A stretch of DNA of 64,000 bases, taken from positions 469,394 to 533,393 of the forward strand of contig MVDH01000006.1 of assembly GCA_003056245.1 (NCBI GenBank). Direction: 5' to 3'. Source of the stretch: Cellvibrio sp. 79. GTDB lineage: Bacteria > Pseudomonadota > Gammaproteobacteria > Pseudomonadales > Cellvibrionaceae. The position numbers were made by a program, and so were the translations under genes. Below the pieces are notes generated by a model. It was not told the DNA's origin and did no database searches. It was given only the letters and a program-made list of their open reading frames with translations. Of the stretch, positions 28,065-36,775 are shown in pieces; positions within the stretch are counted from its first letter, which is position 1, and each line of letters opens with the position of its first letter.

Positions 28065-31000
28065 ATGAGTTTATCCCGCCCCTTTATTCTCCGCCCCGTA
28101 GCTACATCGCTGGTGATGCTGGCATTTCTGCTCGCCGGTTTGCTCGGTTACCGCTTGCTGCCCGTTGCGGCATTGCCGCAAGTGGATTATCCAATCATCC
28201 AGATTTTCACCTTCAACCCCGGTGCCAGCCCGGATGTTATGGCGCGCACCGTGACCGCGCCGCTTGAACGTAGCCTTGGCCAGATTCCGGGTGTTAAACA
28301 ACTTTCTTCCACCAGCTCCACCGGCGCTTCCATCATTACCTTGCAGTTTTTGCTTGAAGTGGATTTGGGCGTTGCCGAGCAGGAAGTCCAGGCCGCATTA
28401 AATACTGCCAATAACCTGCTGCCTAACGACCTGCCCACGCCGCCGGTATATCGTAAGGTAAACCCGTCGGATGCGCCGATTATGACACTCGCCGTTACCT
28501 CGGAAAGCCTGCCGCTGCCGGAAGTCTACGATCTGGTAAACACGCGCATGGCCCAGAAAATCGCCCAGTTACCGGGTGTGGGTATGGTGACTTTAGCCGG
28601 CGGCCAGCGCCCGGCGATTCGTATCAAGGTGAATCCCAATGCCCTCGCCAACACCCAATTGAGCCTGGAGCAAGTCCGCAACGCCGTAGTTACCGCCAAC
28701 ACCAACCAGCCAAAAGGTAGCTTTGACGGCGAGTACCGCTCCACCATGCTCGATGCCAACGACCAGATCCGTTCTGCGGAAGAATATCGCAACCTTATTG
28801 TCAGCTGGCGCGATGGTTCGCCGTTGCGGCTGGGTGATGTGGCCACTGTTGAAGAAGGCGCGGAAGATCGCTTCCTCGCCGCCTGGGCCAATAAACAACC
28901 AGCAGTGTTAATTAACATCCAGCGTCAGCCCGGCGCCAATGTTATTGAGGTCGCCGACAGCATTGAAGAACTGCTGCCCAAGCTGATGGTGACCATGCCA
29001 GCGGCGGCGAAAATTGAAGTACTCAGTGATCGCACCCACAGCATCCGCGCCTCCATCCGCGATGTACAAAAAGAACTGGTGTTTGCGATTTTCCTCGTCG
29101 TTGCCGTGACCTGGGTATTCCTGCGCTCGGTGCCCGCTACGATTATCCCTAGCCTGGCGGTACCGCTGTCGTTGATCGGCACGTTTGCGGCGATGTATTT
29201 CCTCGATTTCTCCATCAACAATCTGACGCTGATGGCACTCACCATCGCCACCGGCTTTGTGGTGGACGACGCGATAGTGATGCTGGAAAACATTTCCCGC
29301 CACCGCGAGCAGGGCGAAACGCCTATGAATGCTGCCTTGAAAGGTGCGGGGGAAATCGGGTTCACACTGGTATCACTCACTATTTCGCTGATTGCCGTAT
29401 TGATTCCGCTGCTGTTTATGGGCGATCTGGTCGGCCGGTTATTCCAGGAATTTGCAATTACGCTGGCGGTGGCGATTGGTATTTCCCTGATCGTATCGCT
29501 CACCCTCACCCCCATGATGTGCGCGCGCATGCTGAAAAACGCGCCGGTACACGATGCAAGTAAACCGGATTTCCTCGACAAGGTTATTCGTCGTTACGGC
29601 GAGCTGCTCGATAAAGTACTGGAACGCGAAACAGCCGCCATGGCAGTTATGGTCGGGACCATCGTCGTCACCGCCGGTTTGTATTTGCTCGTGCCGAAAG
29701 GCTTTTTCCCGGTGCAAGACAGCGGTGCCATCCAGGCGATAACCGAAGCACCGCAAGATACCTCGTTCGCCGCCATGACCGAGCGCCAGCAACAAATTGC
29801 CGCGCTGATTTTGCAAGATCCGGATGTGGAAAGCCTGTCATCGTTTATCGGTGTCGACGGCAGCAACATCACCCTCAACTCCGGCCGCTTGCTGATTAAT
29901 TTGAAATCCCACGGCGACCGCGATAGCCACGCCAGTGAAGTGATTCGCCGTTTGCAGGAAAAAATCGCGGACATCAGTGGCATTACCGCCTGGTTCCAGC
30001 CATTACAGGAATTGAGTATCGAGGACCGCGTCAGCCGCACCCAATACCAGTTCACCCTGACCGCACCGGAAATCGCACTGCTGGATCAAACCCTTCCCAA
30101 CGTGCTGGAGCGTTTGCGCCAGGAGCCGGCGCTCGCGGATGTCGCTGCCGACTTACAAACCCGCGGCCTGCAAGCCTATGTGGATATTGATCGCGATGCC
30201 GCTGCCCGTTTGGGTGTGAGTGTGAGCAATATTGCGAGTAGTTTGCAGACAGCCTATGCACAGCGGCAAATCGCCACCTTGTTTACGCAAGCCAACCAAT
30301 ATCGCGTGGTATTGGAAGTCGATCCGAATTACGCCCAGGGCTTGCGCGCGCTGGAAAATACTTACGTAAACTCCAGTAGCGGTAAACCCGTCCTGCTATC
30401 GACCTTAGCCAAAATCAGCCAGCGCCCGACGCCGCTACTGATCAATCACCAAAGCCAATTTCCGTCGACTACCGTGTCCTTCAACCTTGCAGAGAATGCC
30501 TCCCTGGGCGAAGCCATCGATGCAATTGAAGCCGCCCAAGCCGATCTGGATTTGCCCGCCGCCGTCGAGTTGCGCTTCCAGGGTGCCGCCGAAGCGTTCC
30601 GTGCATCACTCAGTAATACCTTGTGGCTTGTGCTCGCCGCAGTAGTGACTATGTATATAGTTCTCGGTGTGCTCTACGAGAGTTTTATCCATCCGGTGAC
30701 TATCCTTTCCACGCTGCCGTCCGCCACGGTCGGAGCTTTGCTGGCATTGTTGTTGACCGGTCAACCGCTGGATTTGATCGCCGTTATCGGGGTCGTGCTG
30801 CTGATCGGGCTAGTAAAAAAGAACGGCATCATGATGGTGGACTTTGCGCTCGACGCCCAACGCACCCTGGGAATGAGTCCACGCGAAGCGATTCATCGCG
30901 CTGCATTAATGCGCTTCCGCCCAATTTTGATGACCACCCTCGCCGCCCTGTTTGGCGCAATTCCCTTGATGCTCGCCAGCGGTTCCGGTGCCGAGTTGCG

Positions 31001-31139
31001 CCAGCCATTGGGTTTGGTGATGGTCGGCGGCTTGCTGGTGAGTCAGGTATTAACTCTGTTTACCACCCCGGTGGTGTATTTGTTTTTTGATCGTTGGGTG
31101 AATAAACCCAGCACAAATCAACTTGCGGAGGAAGCGTAG
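28065..31139 (+). CDS. RND efflux pump subunit, MdtB-like
   Basis: This 1024-residue inner-membrane transporter of the HAE1 RND family has 12 membrane helices. The N-terminus is [20 protein letters not shown], followed by two large periplasmic loops. The helix-4 proton-relay acid pair is visible in [15 protein letters not shown], and the C-terminal [11 protein letters not shown] is typical. It is the first of two consecutive, non-identical pump genes, the arrangement of MdtB/MdtC, which assemble as mixed trimers. AGAGA precedes the ATG. It ends in TAG supplied by the second palindromic repeat. The substrates are unknown; bile salts, novobiocin and similar compounds are known for E. coli MdtABC. 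Confidence 0.9.
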   Translation: MSLSRPFILRPVATSLVMLAFLLAGLLGYRLLPVAALPQVDYPIIQIFTFNPGASPDVMARTVTAPLERSLGQIPGVKQLSSTSSTGASIITLQFLLEVDLGVAEQEVQAALNTANNLLPNDLPTPPVYRKVNPSDAPIMTLAVTSESLPLPEVYDLVNTRMAQKIAQLPGVGMVTLAGGQRPAIRIKVNPNALANTQLSLEQVRNAVVTANTNQPKGSFDGEYRSTMLDANDQIRSAEEYRNLIVSWRDGSPLRLGDVATVEEGAEDRFLAAWANKQPAVLINIQRQPGANVIEVADSIEELLPKLMVTMPAAAKIEVLSDRTHSIRASIRDVQKELVFAIFLVVAVTWVFLRSVPATIIPSLAVPLSLIGTFAAMYFLDFSINNLTLMALTIATGFVVDDAIVMLENISRHREQGETPMNAALKGAGEIGFTLVSLTISLIAVLIPLLFMGDLVGRLFQEFAITLAVAIGISLIVSLTLTPMMCARMLKNAPVHDASKPDFLDKVIRRYGELLDKVLERETAAMAVMVGTIVVTAGLYLLVPKGFFPVQDSGAIQAITEAPQDTSFAAMTERQQQIAALILQDPDVESLSSFIGVDGSNITLNSGRLLINLKSHGDRDSHASEVIRRLQEKIADISGITAWFQPLQELSIEDRVSRTQYQFTLTAPEIALLDQTLPNVLERLRQEPALADVAADLQTRGLQAYVDIDRDAAARLGVSVSNIASSLQTAYAQRQIATLFTQANQYRVVLEVDPNYAQGLRALENTYVNSSSGKPVLLSTLAKISQRPTPLLINHQSQFPSTTVSFNLAENASLGEAIDAIEAAQADLDLPAAVELRFQGAAEAFRASLSNTLWLVLAAVVTMYIVLGVLYESFIHPVTILSTLPSATVGALLALLLTGQPLDLIAVIGVVLLIGLVKKNGIMMVDFALDAQRTLGMSPREAIHRAALMRFRPILMTTLAALFGAIPLMLASGSGAELRQPLGLVMVGGLLVSQVLTLFTTPVVYLFFDRWVNKPSTNQLAEEA

Positions 31140-31207
31140 GTTGGGCAGCTATGCCCAACATAACCGTGCCTGAAAACACACTTGTTGGGCATAGCTGCCC
31201 AACCTAC
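31136..31207. repeat. REPIN/BIME-like inverted pair of GTAG-headed palindromes, type B
   Basis: GTAG is followed by the perfect hairpin GTTGGGCA-GCTA-TGCCCAAC (31140-31159), and the mirror copy ends at CTAC (31207). The two arms are separated by about 23 bases. The first nine bases (GTAGGTTGG) match the type A element at 27941, but the stem sequence differs, so two REP subtypes share one operon. The left GTAG again provides the TAG stop of the upstream pump gene. The right arm ends 10 bases before the start of the next pump gene and leaves no room for a normal Shine-Dalgarno sequence. Confidence 0.8.
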
Positions 31208-31217
31208 GAATCTACAT

Positions 31218-34200
31218 ATGACAATCGCAGAACCGTTTATTAAAAGACCCGTCGCTTCCTGCCTGGTGGCGATCGGAATTGTATTGCTCGGGCTTTTATC
31301 CTGGCGGATGTTGCCCGTTGCGCCATTGCCGCAGGTGGACTTCCCTGCAGTACAAATCTACGCAGGCCTCCCCGGCGCCAGCCCGGAAAGTATGGCGGCA
31401 ACAGTTGCGACGCCGCTGGAACGCGCGCTCGGCAGTATTCCCGGTGTCACCGCGATTAATTCCAACTCCACCCAAGGCTCCACCTTTATCTGGGTCGAAT
31501 TTACCCTCGACCGCGATCTGGATTCCGCCGCGCGCGATGTGCAAGCCGCGCTCAATGCCGCGCGCGGTCAATTGCCAGCGGGTATGCCGGGCAACCCGAG
31601 TTATCGAAAAATCAGCCCCTCGCAAGCACCGATTATGGCGCTGGCGTTAAGTTCACCCAACCTGTCACCCAGCGCACTTTACGATGCAGCGTCCACCATC
31701 CTCGCGCAAAAACTGTCGCAAATTAAAGGCGTGGGGCAAGTGGGAATCGACGGTGCTTCACTGCCGGCTGTGCGCATCCAATTAAACCCGAATGCACTCG
31801 CGAGTTACGGCATAGCGCTCGATGAAGTGCGTAATGCAATCAGCAATTCCAATGTGCAACGGCCGATGGGCGTGCTCGAGGAAAACGAATCGCGCTGGCA
31901 GGTTTACACCAGCGAAACCCTGCGCACCGCCGCCGACTACCAAAATCTGGTGGTGCGTTATGGCGATGCCGGCCCCGTGCGTTTACGCGATGTCGCCACC
32001 GTTAGCGATTCGGTCGAAAACCGTTATACCGATGGCTTCCATAATCACAGCTCTGCGGTAACCCTCACGGTAAGCCGCCAGACTGGTGCAAATATTGTCG
32101 AAACTATCGATGCCATCAACGCACAATTGCCCAACCTGCGCGCGTTAATACCCGGCGATACGCAACTGAAAGTCGTGATGGACCGTTCACCCGGCATTCG
32201 CGCAACCCTGAGCGAAGCGCAAATCACCCTCGCCGTCTCGGTACTGCTGGTGGTCGGTGTGGTCTTTATATTTTTGCGCAGTGCACAAAGCGCGTTAATT
32301 CCCAGCCTCGCCATTCCCGTAGCAATTATCGGCGCATTTTCGGTGATGTATTTGTGGGGCTTTTCACTCAACAATTTGTCGTTGATGGCATTAATCGTCG
32401 CCGCCGGATTGGTGGTCGATGACGCGATTGTGGTGCTCGAAAATATCAAACGCCATATCGAAAAAGGCATGCCGCCGTTTGAAGCCGCCATTCAAGGCGC
32501 GCGCGAAGTTGGCTTTACGTTATTGGCGATGAACGTAACATTGGTCGTGGTATTCGTATCGATTTTATTAATGGGTGGTGTGGTTGAAAAACTCTTCCGC
32601 GAATTCTCCATCACCCTCGCTGCCGCAATGATAATTTCTTTACTGGTTTCACTCAGCTTAACGCCTGCCCTGTGCGGACAATTACTAAAAGCTGAAACAA
32701 AAAAAGAAGAGAAGCCGAGCGTTTTCGATGATTTGAAAAAAGGTTACGCCGTTGCGCTCGATTGGGCGTTACGCCATAGCCGCATTGTGATGTTAATTCT
32801 CGCTGCCGTTATCGGCGTGAATATTTATCTCTACATCGCCATTCCCAAAACCATGTTGCCCGAACAGGACACCGGCCAAATGACCGGTTTTATTCGCGGC
32901 GACGACGGTTTTTCTTTTCAATTAATGCAGCCCAAAATCCAGGAATTCCGCCGCGTTTTACTGAATGATCCGGCGATTGAAGATGTGTTCGGTGCAAGTG
33001 GCGGCGGCAACGGTGTCAGTAATGCTTGGATGCGCATCAGCTTGAAACCCATGGCCGAGCGCGGTGTGTCAGTGATGGAAGTGACTGATCGTATTCGCCG
33101 CGAATTGCCGAGCATTCCCGGTGCAATGTTGATGGTAGGGCCGGACCAGGATATTCGCCTGAGCTCGCCGTTCAGTCGCAGCCAGCACGAAGTCATGATG
33201 CTGTCCGACGATATTCGCAAGCTCTACAAATGGGCAGCAACATTAACGACAGCGATGGAAAAAATGCCGGAGCTGGTGGAAGTTGACGGCGTAAAAGAAG
33301 AAGGCACCCAGCAAATCAATCTCACTATTGATCGCGAAGCGGCGCAGCGTTTGGGGGTGGATATGAGCACCATCGCCAGTGTGCTCAACAATTCTTTTTC
33401 GCAGCGACAAGTCTCCACCATGTACGAGGAAATGAATCAATATCGCGTAGTGATGGAACTGGAACCCGGTTACACCGCAACACCGGATGTGCTCAATCAG
33501 TTACAAGTCATTACGCGCGATGGCAACCGCGTGCCGCTCTCCACTTTTTCCAGTTTTGATTACGGGCTCGCCGAAGATCGCGTGCGTCACAGCAACCAGT
33601 TCGTATCAGAAAGTATTGGTTACGGGCTCGCTGAAAATATCACCGAAGAACAGGCGCGCATCGCAATTGAAGCCAAAGTTGCCGAGATCATGATGCCCAA
33701 GGAAGTGTACCTCGCACCGGCGGGCAGCTCGCGTCCAGGTTGGGGGCCAAGCACACCGGGTATGGCGCAAGACCCGGCGGTATTAATTTTATGTGTGCTG
33801 CTCGCGGTGTATTTAATTCTCGGCATTTTGTACGAGAGCACCATTCATCCGCTCACGATTCTTTCCACTTTACCGTCCGCCGGAATCGGTGCGTTACTCG
33901 CCCTCTGGCTAACAGACACGCCCTTCAGTTTAATCGCAATGCTCGGGCTGTTTTTGTTGATCGGCATTGTCATGAAAAACGCGATATTGATGATCGACTT
34001 TGCATTGGAACTGGAGCGCAATGAAGGACTTTCTTCACGCGATTCCATTTATCAAGCCGCCATGATTCGCCTGCGCCCGATATTGATGACCAACCTCGCC
34101 GGCCTGCTCGGTGCATTGCCATTAATCCTCGGCTTTAACGAAGGCTCCGAACTGCGCACACCGCTCGGCATTACCATCATCGGCGGCTTGGCAGTGAGCC

Positions 34201-34301
34201 AACTACTGACACTATTCACTACACCGGTGGTGTATTTGTATATGGAAAAGTTGCGTAATTGGGGCTTACGTAAAAGAAATACCCAAGCTATCGCACATTG
34301 A
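31218..34301 (+). CDS. RND efflux pump subunit, MdtC-like
   Basis: This 1027-residue HAE1 RND transporter from the ATG at 31218 starts TIAEPFIKRPVASCLVAIGI and has the helix-4 acid pair in AGLVVDDAIVVLENI. It pairs with the upstream MdtB-like protein, probably as a heteromeric pump. The longer reading frame begins at a TTG inside the repeat's right arm and adds residues encoded by the palindrome, so the ATG is preferred. No clear Shine-Dalgarno sequence exists at this start. A TolC-type channel gene does not follow, so the outer-membrane component must be encoded elsewhere. Confidence 0.88.
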   Translation: MTIAEPFIKRPVASCLVAIGIVLLGLLSWRMLPVAPLPQVDFPAVQIYAGLPGASPESMAATVATPLERALGSIPGVTAINSNSTQGSTFIWVEFTLDRDLDSAARDVQAALNAARGQLPAGMPGNPSYRKISPSQAPIMALALSSPNLSPSALYDAASTILAQKLSQIKGVGQVGIDGASLPAVRIQLNPNALASYGIALDEVRNAISNSNVQRPMGVLEENESRWQVYTSETLRTAADYQNLVVRYGDAGPVRLRDVATVSDSVENRYTDGFHNHSSAVTLTVSRQTGANIVETIDAINAQLPNLRALIPGDTQLKVVMDRSPGIRATLSEAQITLAVSVLLVVGVVFIFLRSAQSALIPSLAIPVAIIGAFSVMYLWGFSLNNLSLMALIVAAGLVVDDAIVVLENIKRHIEKGMPPFEAAIQGAREVGFTLLAMNVTLVVVFVSILLMGGVVEKLFREFSITLAAAMIISLLVSLSLTPALCGQLLKAETKKEEKPSVFDDLKKGYAVALDWALRHSRIVMLILAAVIGVNIYLYIAIPKTMLPEQDTGQMTGFIRGDDGFSFQLMQPKIQEFRRVLLNDPAIEDVFGASGGGNGVSNAWMRISLKPMAERGVSVMEVTDRIRRELPSIPGAMLMVGPDQDIRLSSPFSRSQHEVMMLSDDIRKLYKWAATLTTAMEKMPELVEVDGVKEEGTQQINLTIDREAAQRLGVDMSTIASVLNNSFSQRQVSTMYEEMNQYRVVMELEPGYTATPDVLNQLQVITRDGNRVPLSTFSSFDYGLAEDRVRHSNQFVSESIGYGLAENITEEQARIAIEAKVAEIMMPKEVYLAPAGSSRPGWGPSTPGMAQDPAVLILCVLLAVYLILGILYESTIHPLTILSTLPSAGIGALLALWLTDTPFSLIAMLGLFLLIGIVMKNAILMIDFALELERNEGLSSRDSIYQAAMIRLRPILMTNLAGLLGALPLILGFNEGSELRTPLGITIIGGLAVSQLLTLFTTPVVYLYMEKLRNWGLRKRNTQAIAH

Positions 34302-34307
34302 TCGTTA

Positions 34308-34342
34308 GCGGGAGTTCATGGCATTACAGCTATGAATCCCGC
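34308..34342 (+). terminator. Weak hairpin after the RND operon
   Basis: GCGGGAGTTCAT (34308-34319) pairs with ATGAATCCCGC (34332-34342) with one bulged base. It begins 7 bases after the last RND stop codon. The following sequence is AT-rich but has no uninterrupted T-run, so termination is likely but unproven. Confidence 0.45.
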
Positions 34343-34525
34343 GATTAACAATTATTTACCCCACCTTACTTAAACTCCCGCAACAAACCGGACTAGAATC
34401 CCCTCACGTCGTATACAAGCACACCATTAAGATCGCGACACGCTTTTCTACTGATCCTGACGCCAGCTTGCACAGACAAGCACAACGACATAATCCATAA
34501 GACCATCAGTCAACAGAGAAAAACT

Positions 34526-36400
34526 ATGAAAAAAATTTTACTCGGCGCCCTGTGGGGCTGCGCCTGTTTGGTGCAATTTGCGTTTGCCGCACAAACTTCT
34601 AATCCGATAGCATCTAATCCGGAAACAACCGAGCTGCCGTTACAAGCCTATACTCGCGACGCAATATCTTTAAATGGCGAATGGAAAATTATCGTCGACC
34701 CTTACGAAAACGGTTACTACAACTATCGCTACGAACCGTTTGACCAGCAGGCAACGCCGTCGCAAAACGCTTACTTCACCGATTCCAAACAAAAAACGCC
34801 GAGCGATTTGCTGGAATATGATTTTGATAAATCCGCCAGCCTGCAAGTGCCGGGCGATTGGAATACCCAAACCGATAAACTGTATTACTACGAAGGCACT
34901 GTGTGGTATCGCAAAACCTTTGATGCACCCAAAGCAAAAAAAACTGATCGTACTTTTCTATATTTTGGCGCAGTCAATTATCGCGCGGATATTTACCTGA
35001 ATGGCAAAAAGCTCGGTGTGCATGTTGGCGGTTTTACGCCGTTTCACTATGAAATTACTGGCAAGTTAAAAGATAAAAATAATTCGCTGGTAGTGAAAGT
35101 GGATAACAAACGCCACGCCGATGCAGTTCCTACATTAAATACCGACTGGTGGAATTACGGCGGTATCACCCGCGAAGTAAAACTGATCACTGTGCCCAAA
35201 ACATTTATCCGCGATTATAAAATCGCACTCACCTCACTTGCCGATAAAACCGTTGCTGGTTCGGTATTGCTAGACGGCGCCAAAGGTGGCGAGAAAATTT
35301 CAATCAAAGTGCCGGAGTTAAATATCAAGCAAACGATAACAGCGGATAAAAACGGTAAGGCGAATTTTTCTTTCAATGCGGGCAAGGCGGATCTCTGGTC
35401 ACCAGAAAATCCAAAACTCTACGCAATCCAGGTTGCCTCAGGTAATGACAAACTGTCTGACACTATCGGCTTGCGTAGCATTAGCACTCAGGGCAAACAA
35501 TTATTATTGAATGGAAAACCGGTTTTTCTGCGCGGCGTTTCAGTGCATGAAGAGTATTCGGCGCAAGGTGGTGGCCGCGTAAAAAATGCAGCAGAAGCAC
35601 AACAGCTATTAAATTGGGCGAAAGGTTTTAATGCGAACTTTGTGCGCCTCGCCCATTACCCACATAATGAAGATATGGTGCGCCTCGCTGAAAAAATGGG
35701 CTTGTTAGTATGGTCGGAAATCCCGGTGTACTGGACCATCAATTGGAGCAACGAAGCCACGTACCAAAATGCAGAAGCACAATTAACCGCGATGATTGAG
35801 CGCGATAAAAACCGCGCTGCTGTCATCATCTGGTCGTTAGCGAATGAAACGCCGGTGTCTGAGCAGCGCAACAAATTCCTCGCGCGCCTCGCGGACAAAG
35901 CGCGCAGCCTCGATAACTCACGCTTGCTCAGCGCCGCCTTGGAAAAACATTATCGCACCGATAACGAAAGCATCGCCGTAGTGCAAGATCCATTGGCAGA
36001 ACATCTGGATCTGGTCAGTTTCAACCAATATATCGGCTGGTATGACGGTGCCCCGGAAAAAATTGATCGCATCACTTGGGAAATCAATTACAACAAACCG
36101 GTATTTATCAGCGAATTCGGGGGCGATGCACGCGCGGGTAATCACGGCGATGTCGATAAAATTTTCACCGAAGAATTCCAGGAAAACCTTTATATAAAAA
36201 CATTGAAAATGCTCGACGCTATTGACGGATTTGTAGGCACCTCACCATGGATTCTCACCGATTTTCGCTCACCGCGCCGCCATCTGCCGGGCATACAAGA
36301 TGAGTTCAATCGCAAGGGAATTTATTCCAATACCGGTGAAAAGAAAAAAGCATTTTACGTATTGAAAAATTTTTACGATAAAAAAGCAGAGGAAAAATAA
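34526..36400 (+). CDS. Secreted GH2 glycoside hydrolase (beta-glucuronidase/beta-galactosidase type)
   Basis: This 624-residue protein has a signal peptide ending AFAA (about 22). A GH2 sugar-binding jelly roll follows (about 50-230, with LNGEWKI, VPGDWNTQ and NYGGITREVKL). Next come an immunoglobulin-like domain (235-320) and the TIM barrel (325-620). The acid/base pair is seen in IIWSLANETP and the nucleophile in PVFISEFGGD. The length and motifs resemble bacterial beta-glucuronidases and short beta-galactosidases of family 2; substrate specificity cannot be fixed by eye. It is a single-gene unit with its own upstream gap, and a GC hairpin follows at 36451. Confidence 0.85.
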   Translation: MKKILLGALWGCACLVQFAFAAQTSNPIASNPETTELPLQAYTRDAISLNGEWKIIVDPYENGYYNYRYEPFDQQATPSQNAYFTDSKQKTPSDLLEYDFDKSASLQVPGDWNTQTDKLYYYEGTVWYRKTFDAPKAKKTDRTFLYFGAVNYRADIYLNGKKLGVHVGGFTPFHYEITGKLKDKNNSLVVKVDNKRHADAVPTLNTDWWNYGGITREVKLITVPKTFIRDYKIALTSLADKTVAGSVLLDGAKGGEKISIKVPELNIKQTITADKNGKANFSFNAGKADLWSPENPKLYAIQVASGNDKLSDTIGLRSISTQGKQLLLNGKPVFLRGVSVHEEYSAQGGGRVKNAAEAQQLLNWAKGFNANFVRLAHYPHNEDMVRLAEKMGLLVWSEIPVYWTINWSNEATYQNAEAQLTAMIERDKNRAAVIIWSLANETPVSEQRNKFLARLADKARSLDNSRLLSAALEKHYRTDNESIAVVQDPLAEHLDLVSFNQYIGWYDGAPEKIDRITWEINYNKPVFISEFGGDARAGNHGDVDKIFTEEFQENLYIKTLKMLDAIDGFVGTSPWILTDFRSPRRHLPGIQDEFNRKGIYSNTGEKKKAFYVLKNFYDKKAEEK

Positions 36401-36775
36401 TCCACCAATGTGGAGTAGTAAATTAATGTTTTTGTAACAATCATGTAGACAGCGCCGGCTAATCCCGGCGCTTTCTGGCACATCAGCACCAATAATTTAT
36501 TACAGGCGATTACACATAGATGATGCAAACGCCAATATGTGAAATGTAAAAGTTATTAAAATCAGATTTTCGCATTATCTACGCCATAAAAATTGCACTT
36601 GTCATAGCCGTTTTGCCCCAATTACCATTTCCCTCATTCCTTTCGTTCTATTAAATTTAACGTTCATTAAAATGCTTCGACACTATTGGAGGCCGCTGCT
36701 ATATTTCATCAGCGATATCAACGCCTCAGGGCATTTTGCCCCAAGGGAGTTTTAACCGAAGGAATAGTAATAGTA
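36401..36775. other. Intergenic region between GH2 and GGDEF/EAL genes
   Basis: This 375-bp gap contains the hairpin at 36451-36472. AT-rich sequence follows and probably holds the promoter of the signalling gene. AAGGAA at about 36759-36764 precedes the chosen ATG at 36776. A TTG-initiated extension from 36686 is open but lacks domain similarity. Nothing else was recognised. Confidence 0.35.
36451..36475 (+). terminator. GC-rich hairpin after the GH2 gene
   Basis: AGCGCCGG (36451-36458) pairs with CCGGCGCT (36465-36472) around a 6-base loop and is followed by TTTCT. It lies about 50 bases past the GH2 stop and is a plausible intrinsic terminator. Confidence 0.6.

Noticed and set aside
28925-29581. 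218-codon open frame on the minus strand inside the first RND pump gene
   Set aside because: It is antisense to a well-supported pump gene, with Ser/Thr/Arg-rich content typical of shadow frames in GC-biased coding DNA.
31182-31217. TTG-initiated N-terminal extension of the MdtC-like protein
   Set aside because: The extra residues are encoded by the REP palindrome; the pump family starts at the ATG at 31218.
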